Source: an uncultured Pseudomonadales bacterium (GTDB lineage Bacteria; Pseudomonadota; Gammaproteobacteria; Pseudomonadales; Azotimanducaceae). From it: a stretch of DNA of 64,000 nucleotides. The stretch covers positions 1 through 64,000 of the forward strand of contig CALSMJ010000003.1 in assembly GCA_943787425.1 (NCBI GenBank). The letters are read 5' to 3'. Shown piece after piece: positions 37,693 through 46,702 of this stretch. Position numbers and translations under genes: made by a program. Position 1 is the first letter of the stretch; every line of letters begins with the position of its first letter. A model generated the notes under the pieces. The model was not told where the DNA came from. It worked only from the letters and a program-made list of their open reading frames with translations, and did not search any database.

Positions 37693-38952
37693 TCAATCCG
37701 GCGAGATTTCCGCAAGCCGCTTGCCTGCCGTTTCGGGCAAGAACAACCAAACCATAACGGGTGCGACGAGCGAGGTGGCGCAAAGCACTGCGATCGATGT
37801 CCAGTTTGACTCAAACACCGTGTAGAGCAGGGATACCGCGGTTAATCCGAGGATGCCTGAGGCGGTGGCAACAATCGCCTTAAAACCGGTCGCGGTGGAA
37901 CGATATCGAGTCGGGAACAATTCCGTACCATAACTCGTTGTCGTGACCTCACTGCCCATTAAGAAGAAGATAAGACCCACCCACAAAAACGGGACAAACA
38001 CCCCACCCATGGCATAAAACGAGAGCGCGGCCAGCGCGAACAGACCGGTAAACAAAATGGTGATGGGCCGACGACCGAAGCGATCACTCAGCCACCCCGC
38101 AAGCGGATTTCCAATGATCGCCAGGGCCCCGCCCACAAGGTTCAGCATCGCAACATTTGAGGGCTCCCACCCGTGCACATCCAGCAAATACTTTGGCGCA
38201 AAGAAAGCCGCGGTGCTGCCGGCAAGCATCAGGGCGAACACCGCGCCAAAAAGGCCTATCGTCCGCTTGGGTAGGTGGGTGAACAGATCAACAATGTTTT
38301 TCAATACCGGTTCATGGACCTGCACTTCCGCCTGAAATTGCGCCGTTTCGGGAAGACTGTGACGCCAATAAGCGATGAACAGTAAGGGAACCAGCCCGAT
38401 CGCATACAAAGACCGCCAACCGTAGGGCACCTGGTCCACGAATCCAAACATCACCGCCGCAAATCCTGAACCGCAAGCCGCCACAGCGCCGAGCGCGCCA
38501 ATACCCCAACCCCTATGCTTGGGCGAAAACTCCTCAGCAATCACGACCGCCGCAATTAATACTTCAGCGGTTCCGAAGCATCTCGCAAACATCTGAAATA
38601 CAACAAACGCCTCTGCGTTAGGCGACACCGCCGTCGCCCCGGTGAAGAGGGTATACCCAACGACTGTGACCAATAGAATCAATCGTCGACCGTATCGATC
38701 CGCGGCGATTGCCAAAAAAACCGCTAAAAACGAACCTGCTCTAACGAGGGCGCCCAAGAACCCAACATCCGATTCTGCAATCAGAAGTTCCGCTTGTATC
38801 TTGGTCAAGTTTAAGGAAAACAGGTACATATCGTACTGCTCGAAAAACGACACCGCTGACAACAAGCCAAGCAACTTCCACTGGTGCTTACTTAATTCAG
38901 GTGGTCGGCCGAGAAAAGGCACAAATCGATACCAAAACGGGACATTACTCAT
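37693..38952 (-). CDS. MFS transporter, sugar/metabolite:H+ symporter type
   Basis: 419 residues, 12 predicted helices. ADRYGRRLILLVTVVGYTLF and LSDRFGRRPITILFTGLFAL are the paired D-R-x-G-R-R loops of both halves, and LPETAGKRLAEISPD is the C-terminal signature of the sugar-porter-like and aromatic-acid-like groups. TELFPTRYRSTATGF also belongs to them. The substrate may be an organic acid or sugar. The ATG at 38952 (MSNVPFWYRF) has AGAGG upstream. It lies downstream of the second carotenoid oxygenase, 285 bases away, on the same strand. Confidence 0.85.
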   Translation of the reverse strand: MSNVPFWYRFVPFLGRPPELSKHQWKLLGLLSAVSFFEQYDMYLFSLNLTKIQAELLIAESDVGFLGALVRAGSFLAVFLAIAADRYGRRLILLVTVVGYTLFTGATAVSPNAEAFVVFQMFARCFGTAEVLIAAVVIAEEFSPKHRGWGIGALGAVAACGSGFAAVMFGFVDQVPYGWRSLYAIGLVPLLFIAYWRHSLPETAQFQAEVQVHEPVLKNIVDLFTHLPKRTIGLFGAVFALMLAGSTAAFFAPKYLLDVHGWEPSNVAMLNLVGGALAIIGNPLAGWLSDRFGRRPITILFTGLFALAALSFYAMGGVFVPFLWVGLIFFLMGSEVTTTSYGTELFPTRYRSTATGFKAIVATASGILGLTAVSLLYTVFESNWTSIAVLCATSLVAPVMVWLFLPETAGKRLAEISPD

Positions 38953-39237
38953 GTTGAACGCGCCTCTTTCTTTCACTCGGGCCCGACCAGCCGGGTTCAA
39001 TATTTTTTACGATCAGCATGGGCTGCACTGGAACAAACCCAAACATGACGACCCTACCGATTCAAGATTTTGGATCGAGATGGCAACACAACGTGTTCTG
39101 TTGGTTGCTTTCAAATGAGGACCCTGGCGTGCGTGCCGCAAGGCGCTCTTGAGTCCAGAAGCTTGAGAGACTTAAGACAATGCGAGATCGAATCTGCGTT
39201 CAAGTCCGACATGCCTGTATTGCCCTTCAACACGAGG

Positions 39238-40605
39238 TTAACCGGCTATAAAATTTCCATGAAAGCCAAATGGCACGCGGGCATTAAGTTTAACGATGGC
39301 CACCGGTTTCGCCTCGAAGTCCTGCGCATCAATAATGTGCAGTTCACTCAATTGGGTGTCGCCATTGTAGATAACGGACAATAGGTAACCGGCATCTTCT
39401 GCTTCGCCGTTTGAGGCGGTTACAAATACAGGCTCCCCGCCCGCGCAGTTGTCGCCAACACGATGGGTTTGAGTGGTGCCCGCCTCGAGATCAAATTTGA
39501 GCAGATCCGAGAACCCATGCACCCCGCCCGTCTTCAAGGCATAGCCATACTGGTGTGGGTAACACTCAACCTTAGGATTCACTCTGGGGAATTCCAGGTC
39601 GATGTCGCTCAGAACCGTTGTGGTCACGGTGCCAGCGGTTGGATCAATGATCCACCGTACCAAGCTTGATCCTTGCTCGTAATCGTCATCACCGGGCGCT
39701 GTCATCATCTTTTTATAGCGCACAACATCCATCACGATTTTGTCACCATCGTCGTAACTGTTCAGGGGATGAAAAACGTAACAAGGCTCAATATCGATCC
39801 ACTGCACGGTGTCTGAATCACTTGCGCGGTTCAGGATGCCTAATCGAGCTTGATGCGCATCAAGCCATTGGAAGGGAAAAAACCCTTTCTCCACCAACGC
39901 CAAATCGAAGACGACTGGCAGGTCCATAAAGACGACACGTGTCTCAGTCACGCCAAAATCGTGCATCATGACAGCAGCGGGCAAATCGATATCAATACTT
40001 TTTTGGAGTTCACCGCTTGCGGAGGCTTGATGGTACCGCAGAAAGGGCGCAAACATTTCATAACCGAAGAACAGCATCTCGCCAGTGCGGCCATCAACTT
40101 TTGGATGCGCGGTCATACTACCCGCCAGTTTTCCCTCGTAATCGAAGAGGCCTTTTGTCTCAAGCTGGCGGTCCATTTCATAGGGAAGCCCAACCTCCGG
40201 TAATGCTAAAACGCGACCACCGTGGCCGATGACATTCACATTGCCAGAACCCTGAATCATTAGCTCGACCTGACTGCCACCTGATGCCGCGGGCAGACCC
40301 GTTTTTTCAGCCAGGGCCTTGGTTCTAACCCACCGATTGCGATAGCTTTTCGCCTGGCCATTGCTCAGATGTATAGCGTGCAGCATGGCGTCACCCATGA
40401 ACCAATGGTGATTGGGGCCGGGGGCGACTGGGTTGGGGCCGTTGCGCAGCAGCGTGCCTTGTAGATTTTTAGGAATCGAACCGATGACCTCTAAAACATC
40501 AAAGCTGTTTTCAGTGTCAACCGGTGCAAAATTACCCTGTAAAACGGGATTGTCCTGCACCTGAAGCGCTTTGTTGTCGACTAACGTGTTGAGTTGTTCT
40601 GACAT
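39238..40605 (-). CDS. carotenoid-cleavage oxygenase, copy 2
   Basis: 455 residues of the same family as the gene at 34101. The His ligands fit SMTAHPKVDG, MMHDFGVTE, VFHPLNSYDDGDKI and FGFHGNF; GTLLRNGPNPVAP and HHWFMGDAMLHAI are the N-terminal signatures. Sequence identity with copy 1 is limited to these motifs and scattered positions, so the two likely act on different substrates. AGGG lies before the ATG. Its promoter (40686-40713) carries a palindrome, and a TetR-family gene lies just upstream, a probable control. Confidence 0.9.
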   Translation of the reverse strand: MSEQLNTLVDNKALQVQDNPVLQGNFAPVDTENSFDVLEVIGSIPKNLQGTLLRNGPNPVAPGPNHHWFMGDAMLHAIHLSNGQAKSYRNRWVRTKALAEKTGLPAASGGSQVELMIQGSGNVNVIGHGGRVLALPEVGLPYEMDRQLETKGLFDYEGKLAGSMTAHPKVDGRTGEMLFFGYEMFAPFLRYHQASASGELQKSIDIDLPAAVMMHDFGVTETRVVFMDLPVVFDLALVEKGFFPFQWLDAHQARLGILNRASDSDTVQWIDIEPCYVFHPLNSYDDGDKIVMDVVRYKKMMTAPGDDDYEQGSSLVRWIIDPTAGTVTTTVLSDIDLEFPRVNPKVECYPHQYGYALKTGGVHGFSDLLKFDLEAGTTQTHRVGDNCAGGEPVFVTASNGEAEDAGYLLSVIYNGDTQLSELHIIDAQDFEAKPVAIVKLNARVPFGFHGNFIAG

Positions 40606-40909
40606 CGATTTTCCCTTTTTCCAATTTATTTGTGCTGCAGGCTGTGCAAGTCAAAATCAAATATCTTGACGCCGTCTAGATAATCATTCTAACCGCCATC
40701 TTGACGATGTCAAGTTATGCTTTCGGCATCCAGTTAGAGTCCAAAGCCTGTTGCGACGCGCCGTGACCAAGAGCGCGATCTCACACCTTGGGTTCATTGA
40801 ATTGGCGATGGTGTCGCAAGATTGGAACCGATCGAGCGACTCTGGACGGGATTCAATCCCAACTGAAAAGGGATCGGTGCAGGGTGTTTAAAGTGGCGCA
40901 ATGAACCGT
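40606..40909. other. intergenic region with palindromic promoter
   Basis: 304 bases between the second carotenoid oxygenase and the TetR gene, both leftward. The part near the oxygenase holds the promoter described separately, with a second TCTTGACG at 40672. The rest shows no gene or RNA. Confidence 0.5.
40686..40714 (-). promoter_or_regulatory. sigma-70 promoter with palindromic operator
   Basis: On the minus strand TTGACA (40713-40708) is followed after 16 bases by TAGAAT (40691-40686), a consensus -35 and a 5/6 -10. The -35 lies in the palindrome CTTGAC-GAT-GTCAAG (40700-40714), 6-bp arms around 3 bases. It should drive the second carotenoid oxygenase, 81 bases downstream. The TetR-family product of the gene at 40910 is the obvious candidate to bind. 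Confidence 0.55.
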
Positions 40910-41551
40910 TTAGACTGCCCGCTGCTGCAAAAGCTTCGAAAGACGATCGGAGTTTTCTCGGATTATTTTAAGGTGGGCTTCGTCTGGGATCATGCTCAGT
41001 TGGCCTTCCAAGCGCAGATGCGCGTAGCCATGGATGTAGCACCAACCGATCAGAATGTCTTTGATGACGGGATTGCTTTTGCCGGGGACTTCAGACAATA
41101 AAGAAATTTCGGGTTCGCCGCGCTGGCGAAGAATCACATTGGTGAGTTCGATTAATGTCTCGGCCATCGCCGTTGGCGGCGACTCATCGTTGTAAACCAG
41201 TAGATCCTTGCGAAACATGATCCTGAAATGTTCCGGATAGGTCTCTGCAAACTCTACATAGGCCAGACCTGTCGCGTACATTTCATCCTGTAAATCACCA
41301 TCAACCGACTTCAATTTTTCCTGCAACAGGGCCACGAGTCGCTCAAAACCGCGCTCGGCGACGGCCGTTATTAACGCATTAATGTCGCCAAAATGATGCG
41401 CAGGCGCAGCATGAGAAACATTTGCTAGACGCGCACACGCCCGCATTGTGAGACCCTGCAACCCCTCACGCAGCAATAAGGTATCGGCTGCATCCAGCAG
41501 CGCGTTTTTAAGATCACCGTGGTGATAAACCGATTTCCTCAAACCTCTCAA
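40910..41551 (-). CDS. TetR-family regulator (AcrR-like, TetR_C_33 type)
   Basis: 213 residues. YHHGDLKNALLDAADTLL and LTMRACARLANVSHAAPAHHF give the usual DNA-binding domain at about 10-60. The C-terminal ligand domain includes EFAETYPEHFRIMFRKDLL and GWCYIHGYAHLRLEGQL. The start is unsure; a TTG at 41551 is used and no ATG lies near. It sits between the second carotenoid oxygenase and the aldolase/acyl-CoA dehydrogenase genes, all leftward, so it could control either. Confidence 0.85.
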   Translation of the reverse strand: MRGLRKSVYHHGDLKNALLDAADTLLLREGLQGLTMRACARLANVSHAAPAHHFGDINALITAVAERGFERLVALLQEKLKSVDGDLQDEMYATGLAYVEFAETYPEHFRIMFRKDLLVYNDESPPTAMAETLIELTNVILRQRGEPEISLLSEVPGKSNPVIKDILIGWCYIHGYAHLRLEGQLSMIPDEAHLKIIRENSDRLSKLLQQRAV

Positions 41552-41684
41552 TCCTATTTAGACCTCACAATCAGACCGGCAGCCCCTTAATGCACTTTGG
41601 GGTCCCAGGCGCCTTTCTTGAGGATGCTGACGGACGTCTGATGCGTCAAAGGCGGTCTCAAGCGACTCCGCACCCATGATACCG

Positions 41685-42479
41685 CTAGTTGTAGCCCGTC
41701 GACTCAACCGCCGCAACGCCCGTATCACCTCTGGCCGATCGCAGCTCTTGTCGCGCGAGCCTTGCCATAAAACCACTATCAGTGCCGAGCGTGACGAGGT
41801 TAAACCCCATTTTAAGATAACGTTTTGAGTAATCGAGGCTGCCTGTGTGAATACCGGCGGCGATGCCGGCAGTTTTACAGACCGATTGAATTTTCGCAAC
41901 GGCTGCAACGTGTTTTGGGTCTTCAAAGGCCATTGGCCCCAAACCCAAGGCGTAACCTAGGTCTGAAGGACCAATATAGATCGCATCCAAGCCCTGGGTC
42001 GCTGCAATGTCTTCGAGATTATCCAGTCCTTCTTTGGTTTCAATCATGGCAATGCAGGCAATTTCAGAATTCGCGTCTTCGGCATAGTTTTTGCCACCAT
42101 ACATCGCAGCTCGGACTGGACCAAATGAGCGAATGCCCGCCGGCGGGTATCGGCAGGCCGCCACCGCTCTTTCTGCTTCCGCACGATTATTGATAAGCGG
42201 CACGATCACGCCATAAGCCCCCGCATCGAGGGCTTTCATAATCGCAGCCGGCTCATTCCAAGGCACTCTGACGAAGGGCATCGTCTGGGTGGTCGAAATC
42301 GCCGGCAACATTACTTTCACGTCTTGGTAATCCAACAAGCCGTGCTGCATATCGATGCAGAGCCAGTCGAAGCCTACATGCGCCATGGTTTCAGCGGTGA
42401 ACGCATCGCCAATCGACAGCCACCCGCCGATGGTTTGTTTGCCTTGGCGCCAGCCCCGCAACACAGGGTTTGCTCTCAT
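41685..42479 (-). CDS. HpcH/HpaI aldolase-family enzyme
   Basis: 264 residues, class II aldolase TIM barrel. Marks: LSIGDAFTAETMAHVGFDW, IDMQHGLLDYQDV with the catalytic His, PFVRVPWNE with the substrate Arg, IAMIETKEGLDNL with a metal Glu, and YIGPSDLGYALG with the metal Asp. Such enzymes split 4-hydroxy-2-oxo acids into pyruvate and an aldehyde, the final step of many meta-cleavage routes. The ATG at 42479 has GGAGG upstream. It follows the two acyl-CoA dehydrogenase genes after 222 bases. Confidence 0.88.
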   Translation of the reverse strand: MRANPVLRGWRQGKQTIGGWLSIGDAFTAETMAHVGFDWLCIDMQHGLLDYQDVKVMLPAISTTQTMPFVRVPWNEPAAIMKALDAGAYGVIVPLINNRAEAERAVAACRYPPAGIRSFGPVRAAMYGGKNYAEDANSEIACIAMIETKEGLDNLEDIAATQGLDAIYIGPSDLGYALGLGPMAFEDPKHVAAVAKIQSVCKTAGIAAGIHTGSLDYSKRYLKMGFNLVTLGTDSGFMARLARQELRSARGDTGVAAVESTGYN

Positions 42480-42555
42480 CTGTCCCTCCTTCGTGATCGC
42501 TTGGCAAAAAGTCTTGCTGGCTGCACTGACCTCATGATGGCGCAACGCATGGCAC

Positions 42556-42585
42556 GCGCTTTCATGAGCCGCGCTTTCATGAGCC
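42556..42585. repeat. two tandem 15-bp copies
   Basis: GCGCTTTCATGAGCC is repeated exactly at 42556-42570 and 42571-42585, in the gap between the acyl-CoA dehydrogenase and aldolase genes. It may be slippage; no role is evident. Confidence 0.6.
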
Positions 42586-42701
42586 GCGCGGCCTTAAGGC
42601 GCCGTTTTTCTAAACGCGCCAGGACCCTGATCCGGCACGACCGCGCTCACGATGACCTAATGCGCAGGCGTGGGGTGCCGATTAGGACGATACACCCCTC
42701 A

Positions 42702-43913
42702 TCAACTAGAGGCGGTTGGCACCTCGCTAAAGGGTATACCCTTGTCGACGCGAATATCTTGCGGCATGCCCAGCACCCGCTCGGCGATAATGTTCGCCAT
42801 GATTTCGTCGGTGCCGCCCGCAATCCGCAGGCCCGGCGAGGCCATGTAGGTTGCTTGGAATAAACCCGCGCGTTCAGACAGTTTTTCGTCCCAAATCACA
42901 CCGGCCTGCTCCAACAAGTCCAAGGCAAAGCTCGCCATATCTTGTTGTTTGGGCGCCCCAACGAGTTTTCCGATGGAGTTTTCTGGACCTGGGATTTCGC
43001 CTTTGGACAGGGCGGTCATCGAGCGATAGCCGGTGAACTTCAAGCCCGCCTCCTGCACGTACCAATCCGCCAGCTTACGCCGCACCGAAGGATCCTCGAT
43101 GGCGGGTCGCTCACCCAAATCAACCGACTGGGCAAGTTCAAACACGGAATCAAAATTAACACCACCACCGCCACCACCTATCGAGGCGCGCTCATTCATA
43201 AGCGTTGTCAGCGCAACCTGCCAGCCCTGACCCACGTTGCCTAACCGCTGCGCATCGGGAATGCGCACATCCGTAAAATACACTTCATTGAAGTTCGCGC
43301 CTCCGGAAATTTGTCGAATGGGCTTAATCTCAATGCCGGGTGATTTCATATCCAAGAAGAAATAAGTCAAGCCTTGGTGTTTCGGCGCCTCAGGGTCGGT
43401 TCTTAATACCAGCACTCCAAAGTCGGAGTAATGGGCGCCAGAGGTCCAAATTTTCTGCCCGTTGACAATCCAATCATCACCATCCTTCACGCCTTTGGTA
43501 CGAAGGGCAGCAAGGTCTGAGCCGCCGGCTGGCTCACTGAATAACTGGCACCAGACTTCCTCACCGCTTGCCATGGGCGGCATAAAGCGCCGATTTTGTT
43601 CTTCGGTCGCCCAGGTCATCATCGTGGGCGCGCACATCCCTTGACCAATGGCGAAGATCCCCGCTGGGGTATCAAACTTAGCTTCTTCCTGATTGAAGAT
43701 CACCTGCTCGATTGCGCTCGCATCGCGACCGCCGTGGGCTTTAGGCCAGCGAATACAGGCCCAACCGGCGTCGTGTTTTTTCTTTTGCCAGAGCTTGGCG
43801 CGACCAATGTAATCTAGTCCGGTGAGCTCAGCCTCTGTTGGCACATTGGCGGTCAACCAGTTTTGAACTTCCGCTCGAAACGTTGCTTCTTGGGGGGTGT
43901 CATTAAAATCCAT
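42702..43913 (-). CDS. acyl-CoA dehydrogenase, large partner
   Basis: 403 residues with all three acyl-CoA dehydrogenase domains. WCQLFSEPAGGSDLAALRTK is the FAD-binding signature, GANFNEVYFTDVRIPD lies in the middle, and RIAGGTDEIMANIIAERVLG is the C-terminal signature. It oxidises an acyl-CoA to the enoyl-CoA, passing electrons to ETF. The ATG has GGAG upstream. It begins 16 bases after the neighbouring dehydrogenase gene, and such paired genes often encode a two-subunit enzyme, as known for FadE pairs acting on steroid side chains; the substrate here is unknown. Confidence 0.87.
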   Translation of the reverse strand: MDFNDTPQEATFRAEVQNWLTANVPTEAELTGLDYIGRAKLWQKKKHDAGWACIRWPKAHGGRDASAIEQVIFNQEEAKFDTPAGIFAIGQGMCAPTMMTWATEEQNRRFMPPMASGEEVWCQLFSEPAGGSDLAALRTKGVKDGDDWIVNGQKIWTSGAHYSDFGVLVLRTDPEAPKHQGLTYFFLDMKSPGIEIKPIRQISGGANFNEVYFTDVRIPDAQRLGNVGQGWQVALTTLMNERASIGGGGGGVNFDSVFELAQSVDLGERPAIEDPSVRRKLADWYVQEAGLKFTGYRSMTALSKGEIPGPENSIGKLVGAPKQQDMASFALDLLEQAGVIWDEKLSERAGLFQATYMASPGLRIAGGTDEIMANIIAERVLGMPQDIRVDKGIPFSEVPTASS

Positions 43914-43929
43914 ATCCTAGCTCCGGGTC

Positions 43930-45042
43930 TTATGCTGCGCGTTGCGCCTCAATTGCACTGATGAGTTTTTCTTGCCAAATGGCTTCTGAACCGATGTTCA
44001 CTGACAACAATTTCGAACGGCGATAGGGGAACTGACAATCAAACTCCCAAGTAAATCCCATGCCGCCGTGAGTCTGAATATTTTCTTTGGCCGCGTAGTA
44101 ATAGGCTTGTATTGCAGCGACTCGCGCGGACGCTGCCGCAACGGGTAACTCACTTGCATTCGTTGAAAGTGCCCAAGCACCAAAGTAGCAGTTGCCGCGC
44201 GCCAGGGTGTTTTTGACGTAGGCCGCCGCAAGCTTGTGCTTAATGGCTTGATAGGTCGCAATCGGCCGACCAAAAGCAAAACGGCCCAAAGCATATTCTT
44301 TCGCCATATTGAGGGCGGTATCGGCGCCGCCAACTTGCTCCCAAGCAAACAGTACCGCTGCGCGGTTGTACAGCTGCTGCAATTGGATCCAGCCCGAACC
44401 CGCCTCGCCCAATAATTCAGCGCTTGCACCATCAAAGGTAATGGCGGCATGGGACCGGCTTGGATCCAAAGTAGAAACCACCTGGCGCTGACAGCCCGGC
44501 TGATTTAAATCAACCAAAGCAAGCACCGGGCCCGCGGCACTGCTCGCAACAACCACCGCAAAATCAGCAACATCCCCATCGGCCACAGGCAATTTCACAC
44601 CGGTTATGGTCCCATCGGCATAACGCGTTGAAAGCTTTGCCGCGGTCAAATGGCCGTTTGCCTCTGAGTCGGCAAGACAGCCCATCACAGCACCGGCGGC
44701 AAGCTTTGGCAGCCAAGCGGCTTTTTGTGCGTCGGACCCAGCCGCCAAGATGGCTTCCGTTGCAAGATAGACCGAAGACGAAAAGGGCAGGGGTGCCAAG
44801 CAGCGACCCAACTCTTCGGCGATTACCGACAGCTCAAGGTAGGTCAATCCAAGACCGTCGTATTGCTCTGGAATCACTGTTGCCGTCCAGCCCATATCAA
44901 CGACCTTCTGCCAAAGACTCTGATCAAAGGCCGCATCGCCATCCAAAACCGTTCGAACCGCCTGAGGCGGGCATTCGGCTTTTAAAAAAGACTGCGCCTG
45001 CTCCCGGAGCATGTTCTGCTCGTCTGAAAATTCAAAATTCAT
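43930..45042 (-). CDS. acyl-CoA dehydrogenase, small partner
   Basis: 370 residues. FEFSDEQNMLREQAQSFL and TVIPEQYDGLGLTYLEL are the N-terminal domain; YALGRFAFGRPIATYQAIKH and NIQTHGGMGFTWEFDCQF are the C-terminal domain. The middle beta domain is shortened and the FAD signature is weak (VMGCLADSE), consistent with the non-classical subunit of a heteromeric acyl-CoA dehydrogenase. It is the first gene of the pair; a gap of 16 bases to the next gene supports one transcript. Confidence 0.83.
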   Translation of the reverse strand: MNFEFSDEQNMLREQAQSFLKAECPPQAVRTVLDGDAAFDQSLWQKVVDMGWTATVIPEQYDGLGLTYLELSVIAEELGRCLAPLPFSSSVYLATEAILAAGSDAQKAAWLPKLAAGAVMGCLADSEANGHLTAAKLSTRYADGTITGVKLPVADGDVADFAVVVASSAAGPVLALVDLNQPGCQRQVVSTLDPSRSHAAITFDGASAELLGEAGSGWIQLQQLYNRAAVLFAWEQVGGADTALNMAKEYALGRFAFGRPIATYQAIKHKLAAAYVKNTLARGNCYFGAWALSTNASELPVAAASARVAAIQAYYYAAKENIQTHGGMGFTWEFDCQFPYRRSKLLSVNIGSEAIWQEKLISAIEAQRAA

Positions 45043-45379
45043 GGTGTGTTATCCCCTCAACGTTATCGCGTTGTTTGTGAAACCGTGATCTTTAACCTGA
45101 TCCGAATGCTGCGGGTCCATTCTGGGCGCAATCGATTGAGACGCCGTCGTGCGCAACTTGCGGAACAACTCAAGGTATCACGATGTCGTCAGGTGTCCAA
45201 CTAGATCCTCCAAGACGGCCTTAGTCGCAGGGCAGCAGCGGCACAGTCTCGACCGAGGTACTTTTCAAGCCGAAGGCCGCCAGCCGTGCTAATCAGACAG
45301 CCTATCGGATAGGCCGCCCTTAGCGCGGCTCATGCACCGGGTGACCTCGCATCAGGATTGCTCCGCAACACCCCAAGTC
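45043..45379. other. intergenic region without recognisable gene
   Basis: 337 bases between the small acyl-CoA dehydrogenase start and the serine-hydrolase stop, both leftward. An Arg-rich open stretch on the plus strand (about 45101-45204) is not family-like. No promoter motif or repeat was judged convincing. Confidence 0.45.
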
Positions 45380-46615
45380 CTAACGCCGATAATCTCCTAA
45401 CCGAGAAAGACGGTAACCTTGGCTTTGATAGAGCGCATCCACCAGCGTTTGTCCGCGCTCATTGAGTAAGATGCCCGCGCCCATTTGATTCATCACATAT
45501 CCCAATGAAAGGCCCAGTTCTGGCTCCGCAAACCCGAGACTACCGCCAGCACCGGCATGACCAAAAGCCCTTGGCCCAAGAATCAAACTTTCTAAGGCGC
45601 CACCGGGCCGATCCAGATTATTCATCGTTTTCATGAACCCCGCACTAAAGTGGGTCGGCATCATTAGGGTTCGATCGATGCCGCCTCTGACCGCGGTTTC
45701 AGCCAACACCTGAACCTGGTCCGGGCTCATGAACTGTTCATCACCCGAGGCGCCCTGTTGGGCAAGCGGCGCGTACATTCTAGCCAAACCCAATGCATTG
45801 GTCAGTCCGCCGCCTGCACCAAATTCAGCAACATAGCTTTCGGGCGCGTCCGCTTTGAAACCACCGGTATTAAAATACGCTTTTGCCGGGATCGATTGTG
45901 GATCCTTGATCAGGTGCTGGGTAAAGGCCGCCGGCGCCAGGCCTCTCTGCGGCTTAAACCGCGCCAACTTTGCAACCCGATGGTGCTCCGAGCGGGGTAG
46001 ACCAATCCAAAAGTCCGCGCCCAAGGGCTCAGCAATCCACTGCCTGAAAAATGACCCCAAGGACTGACCAGAGATCCGCCGCACGAGTTCGCCCACAAGC
46101 CAACCAAACGTCGTCATTTGATAACCATGCTCGCGGCCCGGGGTCCAAAGTGGCGTGGCTCGTGCTAACGTCGCCGTCATATAGTCCCAGTCCAAAAACG
46201 CGCCCGGTTTTAGCGTCTCTGTTAAAGACGGCAAACCACTCGTATGGTTCAAGAACATGGCGACCGTCGTGTCACCTTTTTCAGCTTGGTCATACTCCGG
46301 CCAATACCGACTCACCGGGTCAGTGAGCGCAACCCGACCCTGATCGATCAAAAGATGCAGACACAAAGCCGTCGCCGCTTTGGTACACGAGTGCACAACA
46401 CACAAGGTGTCGGGCGCCCAGGGCTTTTGACGATCCCGGTCAACATACCCCCCAATGAGGTCAACCAAAACCTCATCGCCCTGGACCAGCGCCAAACCCG
46501 CGCCCAGTTCTCCGTGATCGGTAAAATTTTTAACGAATGCCGTCAGTAAGGATTCAAATTCTGGGACGCACCAGCCTGAGATCACGCCCATCGGTAGCTG
46601 TATTGTTCGCTCCAT
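45380..46615 (-). CDS. beta-lactamase-fold serine hydrolase (EstB-like esterase)
   Basis: 411 residues. The nucleophile motif S-x-x-K is SCTKAATAL (near residue 69), the Tyr of the second motif is in YQMTTFGWLVG, and the third motif is HAGAGGS near 350. FLNHTSGLPSL is typical of class C-like esterases. It hydrolyses esters or lactones, not beta-lactams in most cases. There is no signal peptide. AGGAGGGG precedes the ATG. It is divergent from the MFS gene at 46703. Confidence 0.87.
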   Translation of the reverse strand: MERTIQLPMGVISGWCVPEFESLLTAFVKNFTDHGELGAGLALVQGDEVLVDLIGGYVDRDRQKPWAPDTLCVVHSCTKAATALCLHLLIDQGRVALTDPVSRYWPEYDQAEKGDTTVAMFLNHTSGLPSLTETLKPGAFLDWDYMTATLARATPLWTPGREHGYQMTTFGWLVGELVRRISGQSLGSFFRQWIAEPLGADFWIGLPRSEHHRVAKLARFKPQRGLAPAAFTQHLIKDPQSIPAKAYFNTGGFKADAPESYVAEFGAGGGLTNALGLARMYAPLAQQGASGDEQFMSPDQVQVLAETAVRGGIDRTLMMPTHFSAGFMKTMNNLDRPGGALESLILGPRAFGHAGAGGSLGFAEPELGLSLGYVMNQMGAGILLNERGQTLVDALYQSQGYRLSRLGDYRR

Positions 46616-46702
46616 ACCCCTCCTGCCAGATCAGACTGCTCAAAACCAGCATACACCGAAGTCTGGACCCGCTACACTGGCCGCTTTTTGAGGATCACAG
46701 TA

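Noticed and set aside
44628-45080. Long rightward frame opposite the acyl-CoA dehydrogenase
   Set aside because: It is antisense to a gene with clear domain motifs, and its product is Arg/Pro/Ser-rich and unlike known proteins.
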